From Mytilus trossulus (lineage: Eukaryota > Mollusca > Bivalvia > Mytilida > Mytilidae), in the NCBI RefSeq assembly GCF_036588685.1, contig NC_086382.1, positions 3,137,001 to 3,201,000 of the forward strand: a stretch of DNA of 64,000 nt, written 5' to 3'. Numbering within the stretch: the stretch's first letter is position 1; each line of letters begins with the position of its first letter. The position numbers and the translations under genes were made by a program. Under the pieces are notes generated by a model, which was given only the letters and a program-made list of their open reading frames with translations, was not told the DNA's origin and did not search any database. Shown here piece by piece: positions 45,068-54,900 of this stretch.

Positions 45068-48000
45068 GTTCACTTTTCTGTACTTGCCTTGAATAAGTTG
45101 GGATTTGAAGTAGATGCCTATGGATTGAATATAGATGCTGAAAAGTTCTTTCAATTTTTGAAACAAAATCGCACAAATCAAGATTCCAAAATAATAAAGA
45201 AACAAAATATACTACGGGAAATTTCAACATTCAAAAATGGCTTGTTTGAAGATGATGGAGTTAAGAAACTTCGTGTAACATCTGTATTTCGATACCTTTT
45301 TTCACATTTCGATGATTATGAAATTTGTCAGGAACTTTGTCAGGACATTATCTGTCATTCAACAGGAAATCAGACAAAGGAAAAACAAGACTCTAAAACC
45401 AACTTAAGCCTCTATCAAGAACTCATTTCCAGTTGTATCATATATCACAATGAGCAAAGTGCTAAAATACAAGATTCCGAGCTAGAATATATCCAACTTA
45501 ACCATAAAGATTTATTCACAGATAGTGAGTGGAATCAAATTAAATTGTTTGAATGGAATTTTCAGAACTATACTTCAGTAAGGGATGGAACAAGATATGA
45601 AACTTTATTAGAAAAGAAGTTCAAGTTTTATGAGTTGTGTACGACAACTGTAGCAAGCGCTGTTGCTTTACAACCTGTGTGTGAAAAAGCAATACGTACA
45701 AATTTAGCTAGAAAGGCAGTCTCTGATGTAACTTTAAATGGAATATTAGTAACTGCAAATTCAAAGCACAGACCTGAGTTAATAGAAATCGAAGTAAGAA
45801 ATGTTGTAAAGACTTCTTTCGGTATTGAGTTGATTAGAAATGTTTTATGCATTGGTTGTAGCAAGAATTGCTGTCATAAAGCTGGGATTCATTTGATACT
45901 TGAGCTTTCTGCAAATGTGGACCTTTCTATAATACATGACATATCGACTTTGCTTTCAAATTACATCCAACGCACACATTTTGAATTTGTCAGAGAAATG
46001 CATTTTCTAAAGGAAGGAAGTATAGAAACAAAAGCAGATGGTTTCCCACCAAGATTTTGTATAAGAGATTTGATTCAGAACATAAAAATAAACGACAAAA
46101 TTGTACACTCTATTCTGTCAAAAGGCAATGAAAATGATGACAGCTTAGGTTCACAAGAAAGTTGTTTGCATGGCACTTTTTGCACAGCTTGTTTTAATGA
46201 GTATGAGAAACATTTAAATTACCCTTTGAATGTATATTCATTTGACATTACTAAGGAATGGACAATTTTTATGCCTTTGCCGTTACGATTGTTCTTTGAA
46301 AATATTTTCGTAAAAAAGGATACAACACATGAGACAAAAGTTTCGAAATTATCTTCATTGTATTGTCTAACAGAGGCACTGTTTAACATCAAGAATAAAC
46401 ATTACCATGGTATCACACAAGATGTTAACACTGATGAATTGCTTATTCACTATCACAATGTGTCATCAGTTTTCGAAGTTACATCACATGTTGGCTTAAC
46501 ACAGTCACAAAGGACAGGTGACAGACGTCTGAAGTATAATTCAGATCCAGAACTTTGTTATTACCAAACATACTTAAGACAATATTCCCTTAGTTACAAA
46601 GCAGTTCATGACTCAGTTGAATGCAAACATGATGTTTCATTACAGCAATGTCATTTAGCCTTGTTAATGGATAACTTAGTTCATCTAACAATTAAAACTG
46701 ATCCGCTACCCGGGGAGTCAAGGACAAACCAGATATGTACCTTGCCTCTGACTATAAAAGGAATCCCTAAAGACTCATGCTTAGTAGAAAGCTGGCATGG
46801 TGAGGACTGCGATGGTTCTGAACACTGCATATGCAAAAACCAAGATAAATTATCAAAGACGGATATCAACACTGTGTTTTTGGATCTTAATGATGATGAG
46901 AAGAAAATTTACAAAACTTTTAAAAGGGAATCGCTATGGACAATAGGACATATTTGGAATAAAATGGAAATTATCAATCTTATAGACAAGGATCCAACTA
47001 AACCTGGAAACATAACCAGTGCCAATGCAGCTGGGGAGGAATTGAATAAGACATTTGAATCACTGACCTTAGAGACAAGTATTGACATGGCTGAGGCTGA
47101 CCCATTGACAGATGTAGATAAAAGTATGGAATCGTTATCCTTAAATGAAGATGAGGAAGAGCTAGTAGATAAAAGTATGGAATCGTTATCCTTAAATGAA
47201 GACGAGGAAGAGCTTGTAAATATCATACATGAGACAGGAGAAAGCGACAGTGATGGGGAGTTAAGCCTACCTGAAATGCCATCTCCAAATTTGTCAATGA
47301 TAGAAAGTGATTCGGATACCATTAGTTTGGAAGATTATGAGTTACAACTTGAAGATGATACTGAAAATATCCTAGAAATTGAAATGTTACTCAGAGCTGT
47401 AAACAACTCAGATAGTCAGAAAGGAACGGAGAGTGATGATAGACAACGTCCTGAAAAAGCATCTAGTGGTGAAAATAACCAATTAGAGGAATCTGAAAAC
47501 AACCATGAAAGTGTAGAGACCACATCTGTTGGTGATGGTGATGGGAACAGCCCATTTAGAATATTTTTGCCAAGGCCAATATTAACCAGACATCCACCAC
47601 CTGCATCAGGTCGTGATGATGATATTAATGTCTTAAGAAGTGTATTAGATGACATTCTATTAAAACTTGAAATTTCAAAGACAAATGAGAGAGTTCTTTT
47701 TGCACCAGATTTCAAAATAGCTAACAATCTCTTTAAACTAATGGACAGCAACCCAAAATATCAAGCCTTTTTACCAGAATTTCCTGTTCTACATTTACGA
47801 AAGTCAAAAATTACAAATCTAATATCCGCTTACAAAGATTCAGGACTAATTCATATACTCCAGTATATGAAAGATGACGAAAATGAAAAGGACTGGGCTA
47901 AACTGTTAACAATTGCAAATATTGAGACAGCAACAAGAAACATATGGAGACTTTCAACTGCAATCCATGTAACACTTTGTATTGCTTTTTTGAAGAGTTT

Positions 48001-50752
48001 ACCAAACAATGAAGCTCAAACCTTACTGAGATTGTTTGAAAGTTCATCTTCCACACAGACATTTGATGACCAGTTTGGAAATAAAATTGAAGATTTTATA
48101 AAGGTGTCATGCGAACAGAATGCAACATTTTGCCTGCATCATGAGATTATGATACATTGTGATGAGATAGTTGCAATAGGCATCTCTGAGAGAATAGGAG
48201 GGACAGATGGACATAATTTGTTGTTAGCAAGTGTTAAGTCATCACTACCATTTTCATTTTTGAATGGTGCATCGAGCTATGCTGGCTTTTGTTCAAGATT
48301 ATTACTGGAGCATTATCAAGCTGGATTGTTTCATAAGAATTTTAAGCAATCAATGTACACTTTGCCCTACGATGATAGCAACGTAAATTTTGGTTTGGAC
48401 ACCTTGAGGGAAATTGATCACAGATCTGCAAAGAAGTGTATCCGACCTGGATCAACACTTGAAACCCTACTGCCAAAAATGTCAACTGTTGATAAACAAA
48501 AACAACTTCATGCAGTCAGGAAATCTATTGTATGTGGCCAAACAGTCGGAGATGATGACATCGATAAAGTTGATAACAAGGCAGTAAAGTCTTCCGCTTC
48601 AAAATATTTAGGAAAGAAACTGTCTGCATCTGACAAAGAACACATTGAAAGGACTATTAAGCTTATGCTAAGACAAAATGCATTTCATACTGAAAAAGAC
48701 TTAATTCCAAGAAATATCTACCATTCAAATCTCCCAGAAGTATCAACTGTAATACTGGATAAAAACACATATGATGTAGGAAGATACCTAATAAAAAGGT
48801 TTGCATGTGACAAAAAATATCTGGATTTGACACAGGAAGATTATCCTTCCTTGGAGGATATGAATGGACCTAAAGAGCTGATAAGCCGTGTAAAAAGGAA
48901 TCAGAGTGTAACTATCAAAAGAACAACATGTAAACCAAAAAACAAACCAAAAACAGACAGAGATCGGGAAGAAAAGCAGCGAACAGCAAAAGTAAAAAAA
49001 CTATCTAAAGTAATTGACTGCATGTCCTCAAGCAAGAACACATGCCAAGCTGTTTTGAAACCTGATGGGTCCAAAAATATGACAAACAAATCAGCAGGGG
49101 TAAAGAAAGCCTTAATAAATCTTATAAAAAGATGTCTGCAAAGTGATACAGCAACAAATCCGAAACTTGACAGTAGTAACACGGAACTAAACAACTTAAT
49201 ACTTACTGATTTCACTACACTTCCACTTGCAATACAACAGTCTGGAGTTATATCTATCGTGGAATTTGCTGGAACCAAATTCAAAGTGTTTGCAACATCT
49301 GGACAACAATACTTAAATTATATTTCGAATGGAATTGTAAAGAAGTTGTTGAATTATCTTCCTAACTTGGAGCGCATAATAATATGTGAGGAAAAATATG
49401 CATTTACACCTAATGACTTTAAAGCCAACACCAGACAGAAACGTAAGCAGAAAGAGAAGGTTACAATATCCCACTTAAAAGAAGACCAAGAAATTGTTAG
49501 TTCAGAAAATTTTAGCAAACAAGCAGTGGTTGGTACAATGGCTGGAAAAATTCTAATAAGCCGATACTTAGCAACACAAATGGAACATTTAAAGATCAAA
49601 GCTGACTTAGAGATTAATGTTGATAGCGAAGCCTATACATCAAAATGCAACTGCCAAAAAGAACATGACGAAAGCTGTTCAAGGTACACAATACCAGTAC
49701 GAGTGATGTATAACAAACAGACCGGATACGTTAAGGAAGGATTTATAGATGAAGTAAAACAAAGAAAGGGAGAGGCTGAAATGGCCCAGGCAGACTGGTT
49801 ACTGGATGCTGACATACAAAAAAGCTTAGGTAACGGCAAATGTGTAGTTAACTATGTTACATCAGCTGACATTGACACTGTAGTCATACACATATTAGCA
49901 GTTAGCCAGTTCTGGCCAAGGAATGAAGACAACACTTTTAAATATCCTGTGTATCTTATACTTCAGAAGAAGAAACCAGAGTTATTTAACATTACTGGAC
50001 TGTTGACACTTTTTGAAAAAACATACAACAGAGATATCGGGCTAACTATAGCATGCGTCCTGTCTATGGGTGGTAATGACTTTTTGCCAAACTTTCATGG
50101 GATTTCTCATGATAGTTTATTATCAGAGGTCTTGAAAGATGAAGACTTGCGCAACAACTTAGTGACTGTGTCTAGAGACGAACATCAACTTCATCTAAGC
50201 AAACGATTCCTTCTCAACACAAACATGTACATCTGTCTATACAAACGAATGTATTGTCCCTCAAATCTAAAAAATGAGTTACTATTACTCGAGGAAATAC
50301 GGCAACTTTCAATAAAACCTCCCGATAAAGACTTTAAACATCCCCAAAACTGGATGCCACCAAAGACAGCCTTACAGCAATTAGGGAAATTAGTACAATG
50401 TCAACTGGATTACTTTGAAACAATAGGACATCATGAGGCATCTTTACCCAACTTTATTTCCAAAGGTTGTTTAAGCAAACTCGACGATGGATCTATTCAG
50501 ATTGAACTGGGATCGGACACATTTATCCAAGATCAAAAATCACTTATCACAATAGAAGAAAATACACTCAAGGAGAAACTGAGACAATGCCAACAGTCAG
50601 ACAACAAAAAGAGCAGAGCAACAAAACGGAGGTTACTGGACACACCACAGAAAGGGAAAAGTGGCAAAAGGGTACAGACACAATCTACTCCAAGGTACTT
50701 TGATTTCATGTCTAAAATATTACAATATTATATTTATTCATTTATTTATTAG
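45068..50752 (+). CDS. Giant protein with FEN1/XRN-type PIN nuclease core
   Basis: One uninterrupted exon of about 5.7 kb; the longest open part from a Leu codon at 45089 is 1887 codons. There is no early ATG: the frame is open only from the acceptor at 45067, so a start exon is missing upstream. Numbering from 45089: Cys/His clusters at 254-268 (CxxCxxxCCHxxxxH), 359-368 and 574-582 may bind zinc; a 17-residue acidic repeat occurs twice (676-709); a helical block with SYAGFCSRLL and LREIDHRS lies about 1020-1120; a basic region precedes RQKRKQKEK (1449-1457). Then follow GEAEMAQAD (1561-1569), SADID (1592-1596) and GGNDFLP (1661-1667), the spacing and acidic residues of structure-specific or 5'-3' nucleases. 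Function and family name unknown; cellular gene or mobile-element protein are both possible. Confidence 0.8.
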   Translation, partial: VHFSVLALNKLGFEVDAYGLNIDAEKFFQFLKQNRTNQDSKIIKKQNILREISTFKNGLFEDDGVKKLRVTSVFRYLFSHFDDYEICQELCQDIICHSTGNQTKEKQDSKTNLSLYQELISSCIIYHNEQSAKIQDSELEYIQLNHKDLFTDSEWNQIKLFEWNFQNYTSVRDGTRYETLLEKKFKFYELCTTTVASAVALQPVCEKAIRTNLARKAVSDVTLNGILVTANSKHRPELIEIEVRNVVKTSFGIELIRNVLCIGCSKNCCHKAGIHLILELSANVDLSIIHDISTLLSNYIQRTHFEFVREMHFLKEGSIETKADGFPPRFCIRDLIQNIKINDKIVHSILSKGNENDDSLGSQESCLHGTFCTACFNEYEKHLNYPLNVYSFDITKEWTIFMPLPLRLFFENIFVKKDTTHETKVSKLSSLYCLTEALFNIKNKHYHGITQDVNTDELLIHYHNVSSVFEVTSHVGLTQSQRTGDRRLKYNSDPELCYYQTYLRQYSLSYKAVHDSVECKHDVSLQQCHLALLMDNLVHLTIKTDPLPGESRTNQICTLPLTIKGIPKDSCLVESWHGEDCDGSEHCICKNQDKLSKTDINTVFLDLNDDEKKIYKTFKRESLWTIGHIWNKMEIINLIDKDPTKPGNITSANAAGEELNKTFESLTLETSIDMAEADPLTDVDKSMESLSLNEDEEELVDKSMESLSLNEDEEELVNIIHETGESDSDGELSLPEMPSPNLSMIESDSDTISLEDYELQLEDDTENILEIEMLLRAVNNSDSQKGTESDDRQRPEKASSGENNQLEESENNHESVETTSVGDGDGNSPFRIFLPRPILTRHPPPASGRDDDINVLRSVLDDILLKLEISKTNERVLFAPDFKIANNLFKLMDSNPKYQAFLPEFPVLHLRKSKITNLISAYKDSGLIHILQYMKDDENEKDWAKLLTIANIETATRNIWRLSTAIHVTLCIAFLKSLPNNEAQTLLRLFESSSSTQTFDDQFGNKIEDFIKVSCEQNATFCLHHEIMIHCDEIVAIGISERIGGTDGHNLLLASVKSSLPFSFLNGASSYAGFCSRLLLEHYQAGLFHKNFKQSMYTLPYDDSNVNFGLDTLREIDHRSAKKCIRPGSTLETLLPKMSTVDKQKQLHAVRKSIVCGQTVGDDDIDKVDNKAVKSSASKYLGKKLSASDKEHIERTIKLMLRQNAFHTEKDLIPRNIYHSNLPEVSTVILDKNTYDVGRYLIKRFACDKKYLDLTQEDYPSLEDMNGPKELISRVKRNQSVTIKRTTCKPKNKPKTDRDREEKQRTAKVKKLSKVIDCMSSSKNTCQAVLKPDGSKNMTNKSAGVKKALINLIKRCLQSDTATNPKLDSSNTELNNLILTDFTTLPLAIQQSGVISIVEFAGTKFKVFATSGQQYLNYISNGIVKKLLNYLPNLERIIICEEKYAFTPNDFKANTRQKRKQKEKVTISHLKEDQEIVSSENFSKQAVVGTMAGKILISRYLATQMEHLKIKADLEINVDSEAYTSKCNCQKEHDESCSRYTIPVRVMYNKQTGYVKEGFIDEVKQRKGEAEMAQADWLLDADIQKSLGNGKCVVNYVTSADIDTVVIHILAVSQFWPRNEDNTFKYPVYLILQKKKPELFNITGLLTLFEKTYNRDIGLTIACVLSMGGNDFLPNFHGISHDSLLSEVLKDEDLRNNLVTVSRDEHQLHLSKRFLLNTNMYICLYKRMYCPSNLKNELLLLEEIRQLSIKPPDKDFKHPQNWMPPKTALQQLGKLVQCQLDYFETIGHHEASLPNFISKGCLSKLDDGSIQIELGSDTFIQDQKSLITIEENTLKEKLRQCQQSDNKKSRATKRRLLDTPQKGKSGKRVQTQSTPRYFDFMSKILQYYIYSFIY
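47114..47215 (+). repeat. Duplicated 51-bp coding unit
   Basis: Two adjacent 51-bp units encode VDKSMESLSLNEDEEEL twice. They differ at only two bases (a t/c and an a/t), so the duplication is recent or has been homogenised. Confidence 0.9.
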
Positions 50753-50850
50753 GAGTTATATTTAATGTAAGTTAATAGTAAGGCATGAAGCATTTGTATT
50801 TTGAGGAGGCATGGGTTTTTTCAAGGACTATAATGAAAGCAAAAATTCTG

Positions 50851-50856
50851 AATAAA
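50851..50856 (+). terminator. Poly(A) signal after the nuclease exon
   Basis: AATAAA about 100 bases after the TAG. It would serve an unspliced 3' end. Another AATAAA lies near 51131. Confidence 0.4.
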
Positions 50857-51253
50857 AAAAAGATATTAAAAAAATTGCCAACCACATTACAAGAATTGTA
50901 GATGCGTAATTAATATTGTTTTTTTATCACTGTAAAAATAATGGCAAAATGTTTTTGATGTACTTCATGTAAAATCCATCGGAAAGGAACTTTTAAACAG
51001 GAAATTCATGATGATTAGTCTTTTGCTATATGAACATGTATAAATGATATATATTGAAGCTGTTAAATGTGAAAATTTCATTATTTTGGAACCATAAACT
51101 AGGGACAATTTCACTCCTTCTTTAGACTTTAAATAAACTTGCTAAACTATTTACCATTTGAATGTAATTATCGAAACCATTCAATAATTAGTTGAATTAG
51201 AAATATTAATATTTTGATTTATATCTATATAGAGGTTATTTTTTTATTTTCAG

Positions 51254-51307
51254 AAAATTGAAGACTACAGATTAAAACTGAGAAACAAATTAATGCGGTG
51301 GACATAA
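51254..51307 (+). CDS. Possible last exon of the nuclease gene
   Basis: After a T-rich tract and CAG (51251-51253) an 18-codon frame encodes KIEDYRLKLRNKLMRWT and stops. A phase-0 donor exists in the big exon at AGG|GTACAG (about 50671), which would remove the unlikely tail after GKSGKR. The alternative donor AAG|GTACTT (about 50695) would instead give a seven-residue tail. Which is used cannot be told here. Confidence 0.35.
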   Translation, partial: KIEDYRLKLRNKLMRWT

Positions 51308-51309
51308 TC

Positions 51310-51790
51310 CTTCTTTGTGTATTTATCATAATTTGACTTGTATTGTGATTTATTTTTCTGTGTAACACTTTAAAACCGAAAATGTAATTATTAAAACATC
51401 GTCTGCTACTATAAACATATTGTTTGTGTTACATATGTTATCAGCAATAGAGGTACAGCTTATCTCAGTATGGGTCACATTCCTAGTGCAATTAGAATTG
51501 TCAATCAAGAAGGGTGATCATTTTGATCAACAAACCAGAGCTTTGTCGCTGGAGTAACAATGTTTAGTCCTCCTCTAGTTATTCGTGTTATTTGATTTAG
51601 GCGTTTAGAACCTTTGGCGACCCCACAGCTTAAATGTCGGTTACAATTAAGATATGCTAAGTGGGCGTTACAGACGAAAGTTCACATAATCTGACCGTGT
51701 CAACTGATAACCTGAGCACGCCATGAAATGTCTTGTCCACGCTGTTATGAAATTGATTCTATATTTTTTTGTCATGATACTGTTTTCAAT
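51310..51790. other. Short convergent intergenic region
   Basis: It separates the 3' ends of the nuclease gene (plus) and gene B (minus). Homology of duplicon B to duplicon A resumes near 51740 ('gtcatgatact'). Near 51551 the word 'tttgtcgctggagt' is the inverse of one at 43996. Confidence 0.45.
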
Positions 51791-51794
51791 CATT

Positions 51795-51975
51795 TTAAAC
51801 AAAAAACAAGAATACAAATAAAATATCTTTACATACCGCCATAACTTTTTTTTCATCTATGTCAACAAGGACTCGTGTGAAGAGATGATTAAACTCTATT
51901 TTTAATACTTTATACGTTAGCCTATTAATGCCATCCGTTTTAAAATATTTGTCACTATATTTCAGCATTTTAAAC
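51795..51975 (-). CDS. Gene B coding exon 6
   Basis: Encodes FKMLKYSDKYFKTDGIN through FTRVLVDIDEKKVMAVC, then a ten-residue extension before TAA. Acceptor ACAG, phase 2 in. Confidence 0.9.
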
Positions 51976-54900
51976 CTGTAATCAAGAATCATAATTGATA
52001 GATGGTTTACACAATTACGAAATTAAAGAACATCAGAAATCAAAAATGCTGTTTAAACCACCCATCTCCGAATTAGAATCTTTCAAGAAAAAGATAAGGG
52101 TACCATGTAACTATCGTTTTAGCTTTAGGAGGCCATTTTATAAACCACGATAGTTTTGAACTTACCAATTAGTAATTTTGGGCAGCCCGGTAGATTGAAT
52201 GGTCCCATAAATCAGAGATATATATATATCTTACAATGAATTTGTAAAATCAGATATTTTTTTAAATCACTAAGTCATGATAGTTTAAGTGATTTTGTAA
52301 AATCACTGATTTATACAAATTTAAACTTGTTAGTAGAAATGTTTTTTTTTTTCTCAAACAATTGAAATAATGAATTTGAAATACGACTTTTTAATAAATA
52401 TACATACAAGTCTAAATCGAAAAAAAAAAACCAAAACTTAGATTGCGTCTGAATGTTTGATAAAACCGAGATTTTTTTACGTGAGCATGCAAAACAGATT
52501 TCTTGGTAGAAGGGAAGACTACAGAACAAATAAAATCTTTATAAAGACCGAAAAAGTTAAAAAAAAAATATTTTTACAATATATAAAAGTCCATCTGTAA
52601 TATACACATATATAAGTACATATGGTACATATACATATGTCTCTGCATCACTCAGCATGTTCACTAATGAAAGTCTCACACATGTTAAAAAGACAAGATG
52701 CACTACTCTTTATATTAATGAAAGAAATGTTAATACATTTATATAGCAAATTACTATTATTATGGTAACATAGAACTTAGAACAATATGCTACAGGAATA
52801 CAATGAAATTGTACAATCTTTTTTCCAAATTCATATTTGAATTTCATGTAAAATTGTAATACCTTAGGATTGACATGTAATTTTTCATTAATAAGTTTAA
52901 TGTTTAAACTAATGAAGTCGTCATATGTAACATAAAATTATAAATTAACTATGAAATAAATGCCTGCTTGAAAAAAATGAAAGAATTAATTTAATTTTAG
53001 AGAATTCTCCATTACCTGACAGGATTATCTTTATTTCCTTTATCCTTACCATGTTTAATCATCTTATAGCGAGCTATTTGCTCAGAATATCGGATCACTT
53101 TATATCCAGCGTTGTGAACTCTAAAAAGCAGAAAATAAAACAAAAATAATATAAATATTGAGTTGTCTCTATTTTCTTCGTTTAAAGTCATAAGAAACCT
53201 CAAATTAAAAAAAATGATGCATATGTTTTTTAAAACTAAATGGATAGTTTTCATTTTACAACTTATGTACATTTACTCTTTTTCGGAGGCAAATTCTTTG
53301 ATTTGTCCACATTTAGAAGAAGTTTACTTATTTTTAATTGCTTGCTTCCAGGATTATTAAACAAAGGAAGCAGATGGATTCATGACAAAATGGTATTTTG
53401 GTGATGGTGATGTGTTTGTACATCTTAATACTTTACTGAACATTCTTGCTGATTACAATTATCTCTATCTATAATGAACTTGGCCAAGTAGTTTCAGTGG
53501 AAAATATTAGTAAAAATTTACAAATTTTATGAAAATTGTTGAAAATTGACTATAAAGGACAATAAATCCTTAGGGGGTCAATTGACCATTTCTGTCATGT
53601 TGACTTATTTGTAAATCTTACTTTGCTGAACATTATTGCTGTTTACAGTTTATCTCTATCTATAAAAATATTCAAGATAATAACCAAAATTTCCTTAAAA
53701 TTACTAATTCAGGGGCAGCAACCCCAACAACGGGTTGTCACATTCATCTGAAAATTTCAGGGCAAATAGATATTAACCTGATTAACAATTTAACCCCTTA
53801 TCAGATTTGCTCTAAATGCTTTGGTTTTTGAGTTATGAGCCCAAAACTGCATTTTACCCCTATGTTCTATTTTTAGCCATGGCGGCCATCTTGGTTGGTT
53901 AGCCGGGTCCCCGGACATATTTTTTTTTACAAGATACCCCAATGATGATTGTGACCAAGTTTGGTTTAATTTTGCCCAAAAGTTTCAGAGGAAAATTTTG
54001 TAAAAGTTAACGACGACGGACGACGACGTACGACGGACGCAAAGTGATGGGAAAACCTAACCTGGCCTTTCGGGCCAGGTGAGCTAAAAAAGGACTAAAC
54101 GAGGTAACTGAAATAATGAGATCATGAAAATTTGAGGTCCATAGTCAAATATTCAACATTGTAAGATAAAATGTCATTTGGTCAAAGACTACTTAATTTA
54201 AGATTTTCGAACGGACGGATTTTTCTCCATATCGAACGATTTAAATAGTACTAGTACGATTGGATTTTTTTTATCTCAAGTGGTTTTCAGCAGATTGGCC
54301 CTTGAGTCTATTTCTGTATGCTTCATTTGATTATGATATTTTTTATTTTCCAAATATTGAATTGTAGGTCAATCTAATTTTTTTTACCACAAAATGGATG
54401 CTGTACTGATAGTTATATTTTTACGGCGCATGCTCCTTACCTTTTCCACATATCATCGTCCTCACCTCCCCAGCCAAAATATCTATTCGGAAACCCGTTG
54501 ACTTTTTGGAATTGTTCCACTGTTAACGATGTCACACCTCCAAATATTCTAGGGAAAGGCAATCTATAAATATATCACATTTAAAATCACATAATAACTG
54601 TTTATGCTTTGATAAAAAGCCTAGAAGGAACCTCTAAAAATGGCAGTCAAAATTTCACCGCTATTACATTTATCAAGGGTGGCCTCTATTATCAAACCTA
54701 TCTATTGTATTTATTGTAAACTTGTTTTCGTCCTGAACGTGCATGAAATATTTGCATCTGGAAATCAAGCAACCAGCAACAAATCAATCTTTATTCTTAG
54801 TGTTTACAAATATGTTGAAGGGCATATCAATTTACACGTGTCCGTCCGGATGAGGATACACTGTCGAGCTATCTCCTCCTACAGTTTTGGAGGAACTAAA

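Noticed and set aside
46681..49839. Minus-strand open frames of 60-137 codons opposite the nuclease exon
   Set aside because: Shadows of the long plus-strand coding exon.
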